Positions 1-49,074 of a stretch of 64,000 nucleotides of DNA are shown here, in pieces (position 1 is the stretch's first letter; each line of letters starts with the position of its first letter). The translations under genes were made by a program, and so were the position numbers. The stretch comes from Lates calcarifer. Lineage: Eukaryota > Chordata > Actinopteri > Centropomidae. The DNA is taken from assembly GCF_001640805.2 (NCBI RefSeq), contig NC_066854.1:13494432-13558431 (forward strand). The letters run 5' to 3'. The notes beneath the pieces were generated by a model. The model was not told the DNA's origin. It saw nothing but the letters and a program-made list of their open reading frames with translations, and did not search any database.

Positions 1-3000
1 GGTGATGACACTGAGTGAAGCACATCAGGTCTGAGCTGACAGAATTCTGACCAGCTCCACTGTTACAGCTTTCGACTTGTCAGACAGCAGCAGCGAGCTG
101 ATTTTAAAGCAGCCCTTTAAAGTAAAAACAGACAAACATTTCTGACATTTTGTGTTTCCCCCACAGTGCAGCTGGGGGCATCAGACGGCAGATTCAGGTC
201 AGGCAGCCAGGCAGGCCCTGTGCTCTTCTGGGCGCAGACTGTAAATGAGTAAAGCTTGTTTAGCACTCGCACCAGTCACTGTGCTGCTGCTCTGCCTGAT
301 GTCAACATCCACATCAGTCAGAGCCTCACACCCTGACAGGAGCTAATGCTACTGTAGCTACCATCTGCTATTTTCCAGGTGACTGAATGCCGCTAGCTGG
401 GCTTTAACGTTTACTCAGTTGCTTGGAACCATACAACTTTTTATTTTCATATGCTTGCCACTGGTTTGCACTTACCAAGTTAGCAACATCTCAAGTGCAC
501 TCACTTTCAGTTTGAGCTCCAAACAAAATGGTTTAAATCATTTGGATAAACTGCTGGTTTGTTTCCAACCTGTCTGATCATCTGGTTTCCTAACTTTGTT
601 GTAGCAGTGTCCCTGTGTTCCCAGATTTTAACAAATGACATGATAAATAAAACTATGAAAATAAGACTTTGAAGTTGCAATAAACTGGAATTATCATAAG
701 TCCTCTGAATTCAAGCACAATTTGTTTTGGATTGCAGACAGGCTGCACAGACAATATAGACAATATACTAGTAAATTACAGAACGATTGACTTTAATAAT
801 GACACCAAAAATGTTCCTCAATGTTCCTAATAAACTAGAGTTCCCCTTTAATAATTGTGGTAGGAAATTGCTTGTTGTAAGTTCTTTTAAAATGCCATAT
901 TAAAACCATTGCAGCTGATAACTGCAGTGTTATCCATTTGCATAAATTATTGTATTTAGACTACAATGACACACAAGACACCCAGAATTGTTGTACAAAC
1001 TAGTTCATTTCAAGCATACTGGACCCTGATTTAGTCCTTAACAGACTGTTCCTCTACTATGAAACTACATTGGGTGATTATATATCTCACAAAGTCACAA
1101 GTTCCAACCTGGGCTTTAGTGTCATTGCGTCAGATCCATGGGGATTGAGTGGTTGACACCACATGGGGGCACCAAACTGCGAATCTTGTGATTCTACACA
1201 GAGTGGCTGTCGGTTAATGCCCACTGAACATCAGTGCTGCTTGGTTTTTTAATCACTCCAGCAGAGAAAAACTTTCTGGATTCAAAGGAGAATTTTTTTT
1301 TGTTCCCTGAATGTAACATTACTACTATAACTAAAATGGTATTCAGGTACTAAGAACACTGCTGTAATGTGTTACTCAAGACTGTGTTCCCACAGAACAC
1401 AGGATATTTTCCTGATAACACTTTAGAATTAAACATGATCCTTGGATGTTCCATTGAGCAGCCTGAACAGAAGCCAGACTCATTCAGTGCGTTCTCAGAT
1501 GTCTTTGACCTTTGTGGTTCACTCTCATTTTATCTTTGCAAAGTGCAGGCCTGCACAATATGTCTTTCACACCACTCTGGGCTCTCCACACCTTATCAGT
1601 TAGAGCACAGAATAATGGTGCAAAAAAAAAGCTCTCTGTTTGAGATTGATAAAGGAAGGGAGACAGTTTTTCCCATCAAACACTCGGGGCTTATCTGAGA
1701 CGGTCGTCTCGAGAGGTGGTTGGATAGTAGGTATGCTCTGAAGAGCACGCCTGGCCCTAGAGCCATCCTGGCTGTTTGACTGTTCAGGGGAGAGGAGATG
1801 CTTTCAGCATGGCTCAGTGCTAGAGAACTGGGCTTATTCATTAAACATCAGGGGTGTCGCCTCAGATGCTGGCCCTGTTATAGCGACAGATGGCCAGACG
1901 ATCACTGTGTAACTGAAACAATGGCCACTTTGCGACAGAGCGACCAAGTGGTGCTTGTCAGAAATAGGCCAACTCAAATTGCCCTTAAAATGACATAGAC
2001 GGCTCTTACTATGTGAAGCCAGAGTACTGTGGATAAAATGCAGCAGTGTCTTCATGCTGAGATCCCAGCTTTGAAACTAATATAGCTGCAGTGCTGAACA
2101 GGTAACTGTACTGAGTTAGTGATAGTTTCATCCAACCATATCACCAGATCAGAACATTTATAGGTTTTAAAACTCCCCCTCTCAACATTATCAGACCAAA
2201 AGGTATGGATGAGATGATGGTCATGAGCAATAAAGAAGTGAACACTAATTACAGGTTCGTGACTGGAGGCAAACTCTGGTCTCCTACATTTAAGTCTGAC
2301 TGTCGTTCACCACCCTGAACTCAGCACCCTCTCACTCTGCTTTGCTACATAGACAGCACATTACTTCCTGTGTTGTATTTTGGCTGTTCACTTTATATGA
2401 GTATATCTGATGATTGCTGTTGGTGGTATGTGCTCAAAATACTAAAGTGCAAATTTGATTTACATGCATATTACGATGATGTTAGTTTTGAACAGTAAAA
2501 ACATGTTTATTATATTCTCTTTATTATTTTCTATTTATTTCTAGTTTGTTTAACTATTAAAAACACATCAGTTACATCAAGTGACATGCTCCTTCATCAC
2601 CATCAACGTACACACTGTAGTTTAGTTTGACTCAGTCCCACACATGTCGTCCTGCTGTTCCAAATATGCACTACAGCACCACGTGTGGATTCATCCACCA
2701 CTGAAAATAGTCCCCAACAGATGAACCCTTTCCTCTTGTTCTTATTCTTACTGGAGCTGAGAGTCTAACTTATTGTTAGTTTTGATGACAATAAAAAAAG
2801 GGTAAATAACAGCAGCCTTATCCTCTAATGCTGTATAGTATATGTGTGCTCACTTTTTGACAAGGTGATAGTGTGTGTGCCAAAAACAAAAACAAAAAAA
2901 CCCCATCATGGTTATTTTTCTATCCACCTGTGATTGCACAATAGTATTTAGAGGAGCTTCTTCACTCACAAGTGATCTTTAGAAAAGAACAGACACACAA

Positions 3001-4429
3001 CCTACACGACAGCCCAGTTGAACTTTTGCCTGTCATCAAGTTATTCACAGAGTTAACATTTATTAGTGACAGCTCTTATAACCTGCTGCCAGTGACCTGC
3101 ATCATTTTGACAATAAGTGTAAGTTGGCACTGGGTAAAAATGAGACGTAGGACAGAATTCAACTGAAGGAGAAAACAGTTTGCAGCCCTTATCAGGATTT
3201 GTCAGTATATTCATTTTAAAATCTATCGTCTGTTGCAGCAATGGCTGAGTATAGAATGTTCAGCAGTACTTCTCTCATTTGGACAGATCAGTTTCAGGAG
3301 GAACTTCAGAGAGAACAACACTCTGTATTCAGGACATCTTGTTGATATTGAGTTGCAGTCTCTTTTGGACTTTCCTCCACTGTCTCAAAGATTAAAATCT
3401 TTCTGCAGCTTGTCTACTTTATTTATATCTCCTCTGTGTTATCTGTATAGATTTGATAAGAGAATTTCTTGGGAATAAGGATTTTATTTGTGTCCACCTT
3501 ATCGCTGTACATTGTTGATTAACTGTTCTTATATTTTTTTTACATTCAGTCTACAATGAGGAGAAACATTCACCATCAGGAACTGTAGCTGCTGCTGCTG
3601 CTGCTCATCCAGTTGTTTGTTTGTAGCAGCATCAAAAGAGCTTAGTGAAGCAGTTCAGGGCCAAATTGTTTTCTGAGTGCTGAAAAACCCTTTAAATGCT
3701 AAATTGCAGGAAAATTGAAAATTTTCAATTGGCCAGTACAACATGTGCTGGGTAGTCTGTAAAACAAGTCATTTTCATCCAGAATGAGAGCAGCAGACTT
3801 AACATGACCAAACCATCTAAAATCACTATCATAAGATACAAACTGGGCCTGTAGTGAACATAAACTGTTCCACATTCAAAGTAAATCTTTACAAATAAAT
3901 GTAGTTTATCATTCATGCAGCAGAGTATGAACACTTATTCACAGAGGAAATATTCAGGTGTCATCATGTCTGACTTTTCCTGGCCTTACTGACTTTCAGA
4001 GCATAGAGAACTGACTTTGTTGAGACCTTCCCCTCTCATTTTGAGTTGAAAGGAAGAGTATTACTGTCCCAGCAAGACAATGTGCATAAATATGCATCAG
4101 AGCTACAGTATATATTGATGCTGTGCATGTACACCACCATACTTAATGCCTTCAATACCATGAATCCACAACTGTTGAGATGACTCAGTAGGTAAATAGA
4201 GACTGGCACTACTGTGTACAGAGGTATGAATAACTGGGTCACTGTTCTATGCAAACACCATATGCACAGTATGATCAAAGGCTGGATGGAGGGAAGCTGG
4301 AATGCTACTGTTAATCTGAAAATATTTACTGAAAAACCTTTTTATTTTCTTGAGAATATTTTATGATGCAAACTATCCTCATAATTTAGGGCTTATTATC
4401 ACTTGGCTGACTTCAGTTAAATTTAATTT
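1..4429. other. Non-coding left flank, first part
   Basis: I see no exon with good splice borders and coding character. Short ORFs of 62-109 codons are scattered in AT-rich sequence and resemble no known protein. Minor items are a (GCT)6 run at about 3588-3606 and an 18-bp perfect palindrome at 3713-3730. Confidence 0.6.
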
Positions 4430-5030
4430 CATCACGTGCTAATAAGCTACCATGAGGCTGTACTTAGGCATACTGGTGCTTTGAGATAACATCTGCATGC
4501 TATCATGCTACCAGGGACACTGCTAGCATGCTGTTGTTTAGCACCTATAGCACATTCACCATCTTAATTTAGGCTGTTGGCATTGTTGGCGAGGTTATTT
4601 TGGAAAGTGTAATCAGCTACCTAATTACCTGGAGTCACATGTCTATTCTTGGTAAGGCAGCCAACAAGACGGCCCCCATATCTCAAAGTAACTGAGCATT
4701 ACCGGGATTAGTAACTAGCGAAGTTCAATCTGTATTGTTACTGAAAAAAGTAATCATATTACTGTAATACATTTCTAAGTTGTTATTGCTGACATTGATA
4801 ATTAGTATTCAACAAAAGGTCCAGCTGACCCTGATGGGAATATCATTAGTTTTGCAGGTATTTGGTAAGAAAAGCAAAGTACTGGAGTACAAATACAACA
4901 ACAATGACAAAGGATTCATCCTCTGGGAACCATGAAAATCTGCACAAACCTTCATGGAAATCCCATCAAATAGTTGTAATATTCCTGGACCAAACTGGAT
5001 CAACTGACCAACCGAGTGTTCTTATTACTA
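4430..5030 (+). repeat. Old dispersed teleost repeat, class unassigned
   Basis: The stretch from CATGCTATCATGCTA at about 4497 through GATGGGAATATCATTAGT at about 4833 to CCATCAAATAGTTGTAATAT near 4980 resembles a family found in many teleost introns and flanks, recognised from general familiarity. It has no open transposase frame. Limits are approximate. Confidence 0.5.
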
Positions 5031-7839
5031 TTATTAAGATATGAAGTAATTGCTTTGTTTCATCTTTACTTGCTTCCATGATCCTTTGGTCAATCCATAC
5101 AGACTGCTCTTAGCATAGAAGCAAATTAAAAATCTACTTGTCATACATTGTCATCAAGTTAGGTGTAAGATTCAGAAATCTGCTTTCAACCAAACATATA
5201 TCTTATAAAGGTCCATCCACTATATTGCCAGCTAAAGTGTTGTCCACTGAAGTTGCCTGCCTGTATTAAGATCATGGGTCTTTTAAACCTGGATAAGATT
5301 AGTCTCAGTGACGACTGAATAGTGACTGGCTCCACTCCAATGGTCATGTTAAAGGATTGGTCCACTTTATTAGTTTGGAATGTAGTTTTGACCATCATTC
5401 CTATGAGTTATGATAATATAGTCAACAAATTAATTTTAGAGAGCTGTGAACACAGTTGATGGGGCGAGATGTAGGAGCAGTCAGCCCTTAAACAACCAGC
5501 AATTCAGATCATCATCAACACCTGAAAGGGAATATTTCAGTGAAGTGGTTTATATCATTTATCTGTGTTATTGATGCAGTAAGCTAATCAGACTCCGTGT
5601 GAGCACCAGGAGTTGTTCATAGTGTGACCTTTAGGACATTGTCTGGTGCAGTGCAAGGCACAGTAGCCTTGGTTTGCCAGCCTTCCTTTATGTTGATGCG
5701 TCCTAATTAGCCGCCATTAGATTACATCTCTTATTTCTCTTCTTTTAAAATGGGGGAAAGTGATATATAAATGTTTTTTGGCCAAATTGAGGCAGATGGA
5801 TAATGAGAATGTCTGGCTGGCCTCAGGCTCTGTCAGTCTGGATCCCTCAGTTGTCAGAACTGCTCTTTTTTCCACAGCCTTGACAACTCTGTCCTGCTGT
5901 GTTTGCTGGTGGAGATGTGAGAGTGAGAAAACATCAAATCTGTTTGTTGGAGATCAAGCACAATGCTTGCTCTGTCTCATTTGAAATGCTCTTGATTGAA
6001 TGTTGTTAGTGATGCTTGCCCCCACGAATTGACACTGATATTTTGCTGATGTAAATGAGGCTAATTGTGAATAGAAATTAGCACAGAGAAGTTTGACACC
6101 CACACATTGAAACAGCAAAGTGTTCATCAGAGCATTCCAGTGATTTTCTCCTACAGTAGTTGGTTGTGGGCACAGTTAAATCCACAGTGAACGGGAGATT
6201 TCTGAAGCTTCTTGCAGACAGCTGCCAAAGTCTTACCCTTTAACACTAGAGAGTAACCCCAGCCTCATTTCTTGACATTTTATCAGAGGCTATAAAGTCA
6301 ACATCTGGATCTCATGCAAACATCAAGTCCATCCTGGTTTAATTAACCTCACTGAGAGACCTTTAGAGTCTAATGTGAATATTTGCCTTCCTGCTTTACC
6401 TCCATGTTAAGCTATTACCATGGCTGTTTTCTTACAGTAATGGCAGCTGAATGGGAGCTCAAAGGGAATCCTCTTGGATGACTTATACTAGAGACCTATT
6501 TTCATTCTGTATTTGAAGTTAAAGGCATTTAGACACTGACTGACAGACTTGTTAAGTAAAGATTGATCCTGCTTAAGTTAATTATTAGAGTATTTCAAAG
6601 CTAACAGACCTTTTACCTGCAGGAACTTAAAGCTAAACTCTTTGGCAAGTTTGAACACCACCAGAGCTATGGGGCAATTATGGGACAAATGGAGAGAGGA
6701 GAGAATGTATTCAGGATGTTTGTTACTTAGTAGGTTTAAAAAACACTTTGTCAGATACATAACTAAAATTTGAAAAGCAAACATATAACCTACAACCTTA
6801 AGGCAAATACATGAACTCTCAAAACTACATAGAAATGAAAACAAAATAAATTAATAATAATAAAAAAATAAAAGCTTCAGTGTACTTCCACCACAGGCCT
6901 AAAAAAATAATAGCAGAGCTGTTCATAACAGCCCAGGCAAAAGTTTGGATCATCTATGTGACACTTACTTATTTGCAGTGCAGCTGTTATATGACAAATG
7001 TAATTCAGTCATGCAGTCTGCATGCATGAGGAGGAGTCACTGATCAGTCATTTAGCACTCCACTACTTGATTCTGTATTACTATGTTGTGCCTCCTCAGT
7101 AAAGACAAACAAAATGAGTCAGTAATTATCTGATGAAAGCATACACACGATGTTGTTAGAATAACATCACTTAATGATAAAAATAGGTACACAGATGTAG
7201 TTAGTGTGATGGGAACAACAGGCCCATTTCCTGTTCAAACAAGCTGAAAAGAGACAAAGAGAAAAAGGCAAATATTATCTTCTGCTCTTCTATAATATGT
7301 GATGAAGTTCAAAAATCCTCAAAAGTCCTCAATCCATGCTCTGACAGAACCAGCAGAGCCTAGAGTGTGTTCCAATATGAGTTCATTTGAATTAAAATTA
7401 AAATATCAATCAGTTAAATAATTCTTACTATTATTTGTATCCCCAAAGGCTTTATGCACCCACTGGTACTAGCACCTTTTTTTTATTATAGTTCAAGCAC
7501 CTCAACTAAAACAGAGCTGCAGCCCCCAGCTCTGAATGTTGAGTGAGTCTGAGTCTTTCTCACATCAGCTCATCTCCAAACAGTTTTAGCCCCAAAATGT
7601 TTGTGGACTGGAGCTGCAGTTTCCAAAAGGCAGTATCAAATTTCTTTAAATGTTGTTATCTTCCTCAAAGCCTCCAACATATTCAAGTATTTCTTAAATC
7701 CTCTTTAATTTTAAAATCATGAATACAAAAGTTCTTTACAATAAATAAACAAAACAACACATGCTAAGTCAGTTCCAGTTTCAGACAATCAATGTCGTAC
7801 TAAAACTGTAACTAGTGAAAAGCACATGAAATGTAATAA
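5031..7839. other. Non-coding left flank, second part
   Basis: No gene is visible. The sequence around 5690-6480 has AT-rich homeodomain-like sites (TAATTAG, TTTAATTAACC) in otherwise unique sequence and may include conserved non-coding DNA, but that cannot be judged without alignment. Confidence 0.45.
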
Positions 7840-8545
7840 ATTGCATTACAGTAATTTTACATGCAATATAGAATGACAACTACATTTCACATGTGAAAAC
7901 ACTGTTTTACATCTGTACAGGTGAACATACTGTACAAGCACATGTACGTTTTGGACATTTCACATGTGATAAATTAGCTTCACGAGGACATGTGTGAGAT
8001 CATTCTCACAGATATTACACCTTTAAGAAATAAAATGTGCAAAGCACTTCACATGTAATATCACATGTGAAGCACATTCTGTACGTTCCAAATATGAAAC
8101 TAATATCCGAACATATGGTTTTTGAACAATCCACATGTGAAATTACATGATGATATGGCATATAAAATGGCAGAAATTACATGTGAAAACAACAACTTAA
8201 TAAATAACATCACATGTGAAACACATTCTGATTCTATCACATGTTAAAAACTATTTCATATGTAAATGTGTTTTTATTTTCCCATGATAAATTGAGATGA
8301 TAAAGGCACATATATTTTTCACATATTTCGGTGGAAAACAGACAGCAACACATATAATTCACATGTGACAAGTTGTCATTTAGGTACATCTAGGAGATCA
8401 CATGACATGATTTCACATGAACTATTTATGCACATATATATATACTGCATGTGAAACACATTTTACATGTAATTAAAAAAAAAACACATAAGGCACATGT
8501 GGTTTTCTGCCATTTCACGTGTAAAATTTTACATTTCACATGTGG
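7840..8545. repeat. Cluster of CACATGTG palindromes and TTTCACATGTGAAA variants
   Basis: Eight exact CACATGTG octamers lie at 7888, 7961, 8062, 8132, 8211, 8360, 8494 and 8537. About ten near matches lie between them, such as TTACATGTGAAAAC, TCACATGTAAT and CACATGAC. The spacing is irregular (43-149 bases), so it is not a simple tandem repeat. Chance would give about 0.01 copy in this length. It could be a decayed minisatellite, the arrayed part of a transposon, or a cluster of E-box (CANNTG) sites. Confidence 0.75.
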
Positions 8546-11150
8546 AGGGATTATACAGTATATCTCATCTGGCCTGGGAACGTCTTGGAATCCCCCAGGA
8601 TGAGCTGGAAAACGTTGCTAGGGAGAGTGATGTCTGAAATACTCTGCTCAGCCTGTTGCCACAGTGACCGGACCCTGGATAAGTGGGGAAAAAAAAAGAT
8701 GATGATGAATTTTACATTTCCCTGGTGAAAACATGTCAAGTCCATCATGTTGGAGGTGAACAGTTTTCTAGCTTCTTATACTAGTTATGAACAGCTCCAC
8801 TATGAATCTAACCCTGACCCCGTCTGACACACTCTCCTAATTATGAAGTAGTAAAAGAATCATATTTTTTTTATTCTGTTTTATATCACCCTCCTCCCTT
8901 TGATTCCGCCTTGAGGAGGTCATGTTAGGACAGGGACAATGAGAATACATTTGAAAAAGAGCCAACATGAATTATCACAACTGGGCAGATTTGTTAGAGG
9001 ACAGACCATTATGATATCAAGCAGCTTGAACACACATCCCCATCAACACTGTCCTCACTTCCCAGTGCCACCCCATCATCCTGTTAACACTACAGCTAAA
9101 ACATCAGCCAGGAGGCAACATTAAGAGTAGGAGGAAAACTTTCCCAGATGGGGGGGGGGGCACAGTTTGCAAAGGCAAATTACACAGTTGGATGATAATA
9201 CTGACTTCAGCAGATGGGAGAAGCGTTTATGAGACAGATAATGGCCGTGGCAGCACACTAAAACACCCACGCAGAAGAGCGGCACTCATGCATCACATGA
9301 CTTATGTCAGAGAGATACTTTTTTTGGTCAAGAACACACTGTGACGTTAATGGTCTCAGTGTTAACATTCCAATCTACTGTTACTGATGCTTCAGGCCTA
9401 TCGATGTACGTACTCCAGTGCGGCTCCTTTAGCACAGAAAAGCATCAGGCAGCTGTGACAAAGGCTAAAGTGGTCAACTGGTTAGACTGCAGTGAAACTC
9501 AGCATAGGATGATTTCTCTTATGTTTTGCCTCCACCATATTTCTGATATGTCTTCCTGTGCCAACTGTCTGCATTACTTCCCCTTTCCCTTGCTCAGCAT
9601 TTTGACTCACAGTAGGAAAAGCACAGGTGTTTCTAATAACATTAACGACAGCTCTCTTCTATTTAGGTGCACCAGAATGCCATGATGGTCTGACCTTGAA
9701 ACTGAAGCAGCTAAGTGGAGTTCAGTCATTGTTATATTATTTTACAAGCATGCTTTTCCTCCTGTCACATTCAAAAATGTCTGCTGTAGAGAAGCCTGGT
9801 GAAAATGATTCTCTGTTGCAAAAAGTAAATGTGATCTCTGTATTTCATTTGAAAGAGTCAAACACAACATTTTAATATTTGCGTTTCTCCAGCCTTCACG
9901 AAATGTCTCAGTAGCCCAAACCTAACAACACATATGCGATGATAGAGGTCAAACCATCAATCCAGACAGACACCCACACTGACCTCCCTCCCATGTCTTC
10001 TCGGTGCTACAGGTTTATTTTTGCCAGAAAACAAACTCCAAGCAGCAATTGTAGTTGCTCCTCTATGTATTTGGCAAAGCTAATTGGTAGTCTATAAACA
10101 TATCAGGAGAAAAGATTGCTTTCTCTCATAAGTGTGGTGCAGGGCAAGATATGAGGAACAGATACTGCAAGGGCTACAGCGAACTAACTTAGCATTTTAG
10201 CCCTGTTAACAGTAATACTCTAAACTGAAAAAAAACATCAACCAGGCCTCCGACATGTTTGTCCTTGCCCTCTGAAACGACCCAAAAGACTGTTCCTGAA
10301 TTAGTGTCCCTATGCAGCAGAGGATGCGTCACAGACAAACTGCTTCTAATCACTGCTGAAAAAGAAAGACGAAAAACTATGATGTGTGACAACACTATGG
10401 TGAAGCTTTAGATTAGTTTAGGCACAAAAATTACTTTGTTTTTACTTTGTTGGTTGTCATGGTGTAAAGTGTCCAGGAACAGTCACTCTAAAAGACTGGA
10501 GGAAAGATGGCTGAAGGTGTGTGGTCTGGTGAGTGGCTGGGCTTCAGGGCCACCAGGCTGGATCTGGCTAGTCGGCTGGTGTGCTGGCTCAGTGTGCTAC
10601 ACTCTGCTGCTGGTGCCTCGTACTGTGCACTGACACCTGCTGCGACTCAGCTCTTGCTGCCTTCCAGTCCGACCTGCCGTCCCAAGGATACCTCAGCCCG
10701 CGCCACACTAACCTTCTGCCACTGCCACAGAGGAGAACAAAGGGAGACTGAACCTGGGTGGGGGTAGTTAAGCTGGCTGAAAGTCACATCCAGCACACCT
10801 GTTTCAGATCAGCCCATCACCATGAAATCACTCCACAAACACACCCTGCAAAGCCACACCCACACATGCACCACAAATCCACCACTAGTGTCACACCAAG
10901 ATCCTATATTGATACAAGTCTACGCTGTTACACTGGTTACAATACAAAACACATGGTTACGATTATAGAGGTTAAAGGAAACAATGCTGAAATAGAAAAC
11001 AGTCTTGTCAGAGTTTTTGGAGTTTGTCGCTCTGTAACAATGTCATCTGACATTTTATTTCTCCATTCAAAATCTGGAACCTGCTCTGTCTTTCATAACC
11101 AAACAGAATATACTTAAGTCAAGGGCCTATCATATTCACTCCTCCATTTG

Positions 11151-11187
<37 letters not shown>

Positions 11188-12194
11188 AAGAGGTTTTCTC
11201 ATGAATTATGTGTCATATCTGAGTTTAGTGTTGAAATTCTTTCTTTTCTCCTGATCACTGAAGTCATTTAAATAAACTCAGTCTGTGATCAGAGATCATC
11301 AGTTGATATCTCTGTACAAATTCTTTGTTAATATAATTACTTCAAATCTCACTCATCAAGATAATTCACTCAGTTACATCAGGTGAAGCACAAACACTTC
11401 ACAAAACCTTATCATTCAGACTGAAATCCTCCTTAAGCTGTCCTTTTCTCGGTGTTTGACAGACAGCTTCAGAGGAGCTTTGTCAGTATCATACTGAAGT
11501 TCCAAATAGTTTCACAGCTTGAGGACTAAAGTGCAAATGTTTGGCCACCTCAGTCTAAATCAAACACATCTTTATTCTATTCATGCTGCAGAGAGTCTGA
11601 AAAAAAAGGAAGCAAAATTTAAAAAAAAAAAAGAAGAAGAAAAACAGACCTGCAGCATGAATACTAACAGCAGACACTCTGCTTTGCATTGCTAATGTGA
11701 CCAGAAAACTTTAAAACTGTGAAATAACTGAATATGCAAATCAGGAAATCTGAATAATGTTTTATTTGAATTAATGTTCTTGTGTTACACATCCTTTACT
11801 TTAAATAGCTGTGATATGGAGAATTACCTTGTTTTATTTAGTCCTGAGGAAGCTAATGCCATTCTGAAAGAGAGTGTAAAATACAGGTCAAGCAGGACTT
11901 CAAAGCAAGCAGAGCTGCTACACCTCAAGCCATATTTAAGTTAATAACTCTCAAGTGGTGACAGTGTATAGCCAGAACCTCAGTTCTCTGCTTCCAAGTC
12001 TGACTGTAGGGTGTGAACTGAACACTGAGGGCAGCTGACTCAGTATGGAATATTTTAAGTCTGTGTTAGTGGCACATGTCTTGAGTTTCCTTTTTGACCC
12101 CCCCCCCTGACAACTTTTACCTCTTGTTCAAGTAAAGCCTACACAGCCATAGGCAATTCAATGGAGACTTGCACTCATTGGGTGGTAGTATTGA
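8546..12194. other. Non-coding left flank, third part
   Basis: No supported gene is present. The stretch has a G10 run at about 9150, a 30-base A run at 11156-11185 and a 14-bp inverted repeat at 11578-11663. ORFs near 10436-11117 lack family resemblance and splice context. Confidence 0.55.
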
Positions 12195-12290
12195 CACAGT
12201 CAGAGAGCAGCTGGTGAACATAGTGGAGCATTTAGCAGCTAAAGACACAGAGATTTCCCATAGGAGGTGGAGACCAAAACAGAGCCAAAG
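12195..12290. repeat. Dispersed repeat, partner of 53450-53531 in opposite orientation
   Basis: The segment GAGCATTTAGCAGCTAAAGA followed by CACAGAGATTTCCCATAGGA and GGTGGAGACCAAAACAG is matched in reverse complement at 53450-53531 with a few differences. The family is familiar from many teleost loci; class not assigned. Confidence 0.7.
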
Positions 12291-13139
12291 GCTCACCACA
12301 GCAGTTTTATGCAGAGATTATGTCAGTGTTGTGTTTACAGCTTGTTCTGTTGTGCTCCCAATTTAATCTATACTGTTGTAATTACATTGTTTTTTCAGCT
12401 ATGGCTGTGAGTCCAGTACCCACACTATGTATCTCACATCCAAAACAAATCATCATCTATCTTCTGGTTCTGCTGTCAAACACACCTTTCCCTTCCTCTT
12501 ACATAATGAGATTGATCCAAAGATTATCCAACACAGTTTCGAATTTGAAATGTCGCAGGTGCACACTATAAACAATCCCTGTATCTTTAATAGCACCATC
12601 TATTTGCTACTAATGACATGGTTCACAGCAGCTCCAGATTCATTTTCTGCTCTGGGTGCATCCATACTCTGAGCACATCTCTTTGCAATCTATGATTAAT
12701 CTGATCGTGAAATATCTTCAGTGTAATGTTGGCATTCAGTGCTGAGGGTGGCACTGGACAGAAGGATTCATGTGCTGGGGAGCCTGGATGTGATCAGTGA
12801 CTTATATGGCAGTCTTCCCACTTGACATTGACATTTGTTGAAATACTTCTTCCATGCTGGCCTCGATGTAAAGTCATAGAGGGTTATAACATATATATCT
12901 AAGTACATTTACTTACTGTACTTCTTTGCATGCCATTTTAGATGTGGAAATATTGTACCATCTATCACTTTAAGTGTCAAGAGAACGTGTTACTTACTTT
13001 ATCTTTTTTAGGAGTAACTTTTTTTTCCAAGAATATATTATATTTACTAACTTTTGTACATTTTTAATTCATTTCATATTACTTCTTTCCTTCTTTGATG
13101 TCCTCCACCCCTGGCATGATAGTTTCATCATACCTGTCT
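12291..13139. other. Non-coding sequence just upstream of the prkx promoter
   Basis: AT-rich sequence with no convincing coding exon. CpG density rises abruptly near 13140 where the promoter block begins. Confidence 0.5.
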
Positions 13140-13302
13140 TTATACGCCCTTCCTCACACGTTATTGGTTAACGTCCCGGGACAGCATGGTTTTCATTGGC
13201 CGCATTTTGTCAACATACAGCTCCTGTCTTCAAAATGTGTCAACGTCCGTACAGTCACGCAGGAAATACCGGAAGTTGGCCAGTTTAGCACAAACGCGCG
13301 GG

Positions 13303-13345
13303 CTCTCTCTCTCTCTGTGTCTCTCTGTCTCTCTCTCTCGCTCTG
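13303..13345 (+). repeat. CT-rich (GAGA-type) tract in the prkx promoter
   Basis: The tract is (CT)n interrupted by TGTGT and TGT, lying 580-620 bases upstream of the start codon within the CpG-rich block. Such CT/GA tracts are common in TATA-less promoters and can be nucleosome-poor. Length polymorphism is likely. Confidence 0.7.
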
Positions 13346-13854
13346 GTTTTCTCAGTCAGGCAGGTTAATCTTTTATTTTGAAATGTTTACGGACACTGCT
13401 GTTGTGTCGCTTCCTGGTTGATGTGGACAGGAGGAAGAGCTGCTGGGTGAGGTCTGTTGTTGTAGCTGAGGAAATAATGGAGAAAGTCCGTAAAGTTGGA
13501 AACGAAAAGCCGCGGGATTCATGGAGTTAGTGAGCTTTAATATTCTCTTTTATTCCGGATACACGTAGCTTTACTGCGGAGCTTCTTTTCATAGGCTACC
13601 TCCATGCTCCGGCGCTTTTCCCATTAGCTGCCTATAGATTGCTAGCTGCTAACGCTACATGCCAGAGCACCTGTCTCCAGCCTCTTTGTCTCACTCACGT
13701 CGGTGGCCTCAGGTCTTCTTGTCTGTCAGGTCTTTGAAGCTGGTGTTGTAAACGTCCGCTGTTTTCCTGCTCAGTAGACTCCTATCCCTGTTGTCCTACC
13801 TGCGCTGCCGGAGCTGGACAAAGAAGATGGACCGATAAGTGTCCCCGTCCAGAA

Positions 13855-13920
13855 ATGTTCGATACGAACTGTGTATGCGTCCCGCTGGATATTAATAAAA
13901 CCAGATACTCGCGACAGTAA
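13855..13920 (+). promoter_or_regulatory. Upstream ORF, 21 codons, in frame with prkx and ending 3 nt before its ATG
   Basis: An ATG at 13855 opens 21 codons, starting MFDTNC and ending at TAA 13918-13920. The spacer GAC is followed by the prkx ATG at 13924 in the same frame. The uORF has A at -3 but T at +4. A second tiny uORF (ATG GAC CGA TAA) lies at 13827-13838 with G at +4. Both matter only if transcription starts upstream of them. They could reduce translation or force reinitiation; this is inference. Confidence 0.5.
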
Positions 13921-13923
13921 GAC

Positions 13924-49074
<35,151 letters not shown>

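Noticed and set aside
10436..11117. Several overlapping ORFs upstream of prkx, one beginning MAEGVWSGEWLG
   Set aside because: No homology recognised, no promoter context, and frames overlap each other; treated as non-coding.
11156..11185. 30-base A run as the tail of a processed pseudogene
   Set aside because: No AATAAA or cDNA-like sequence lies upstream and no target duplication is visible; it is just a poly(A) tract.
13477..13530. 17-codon ORF MEKVRKVGNEKPRDSWS in the promoter block
   Set aside because: Too short to call a gene and possibly upstream of the transcription start. It may be another uORF if the 5' UTR extends this far.
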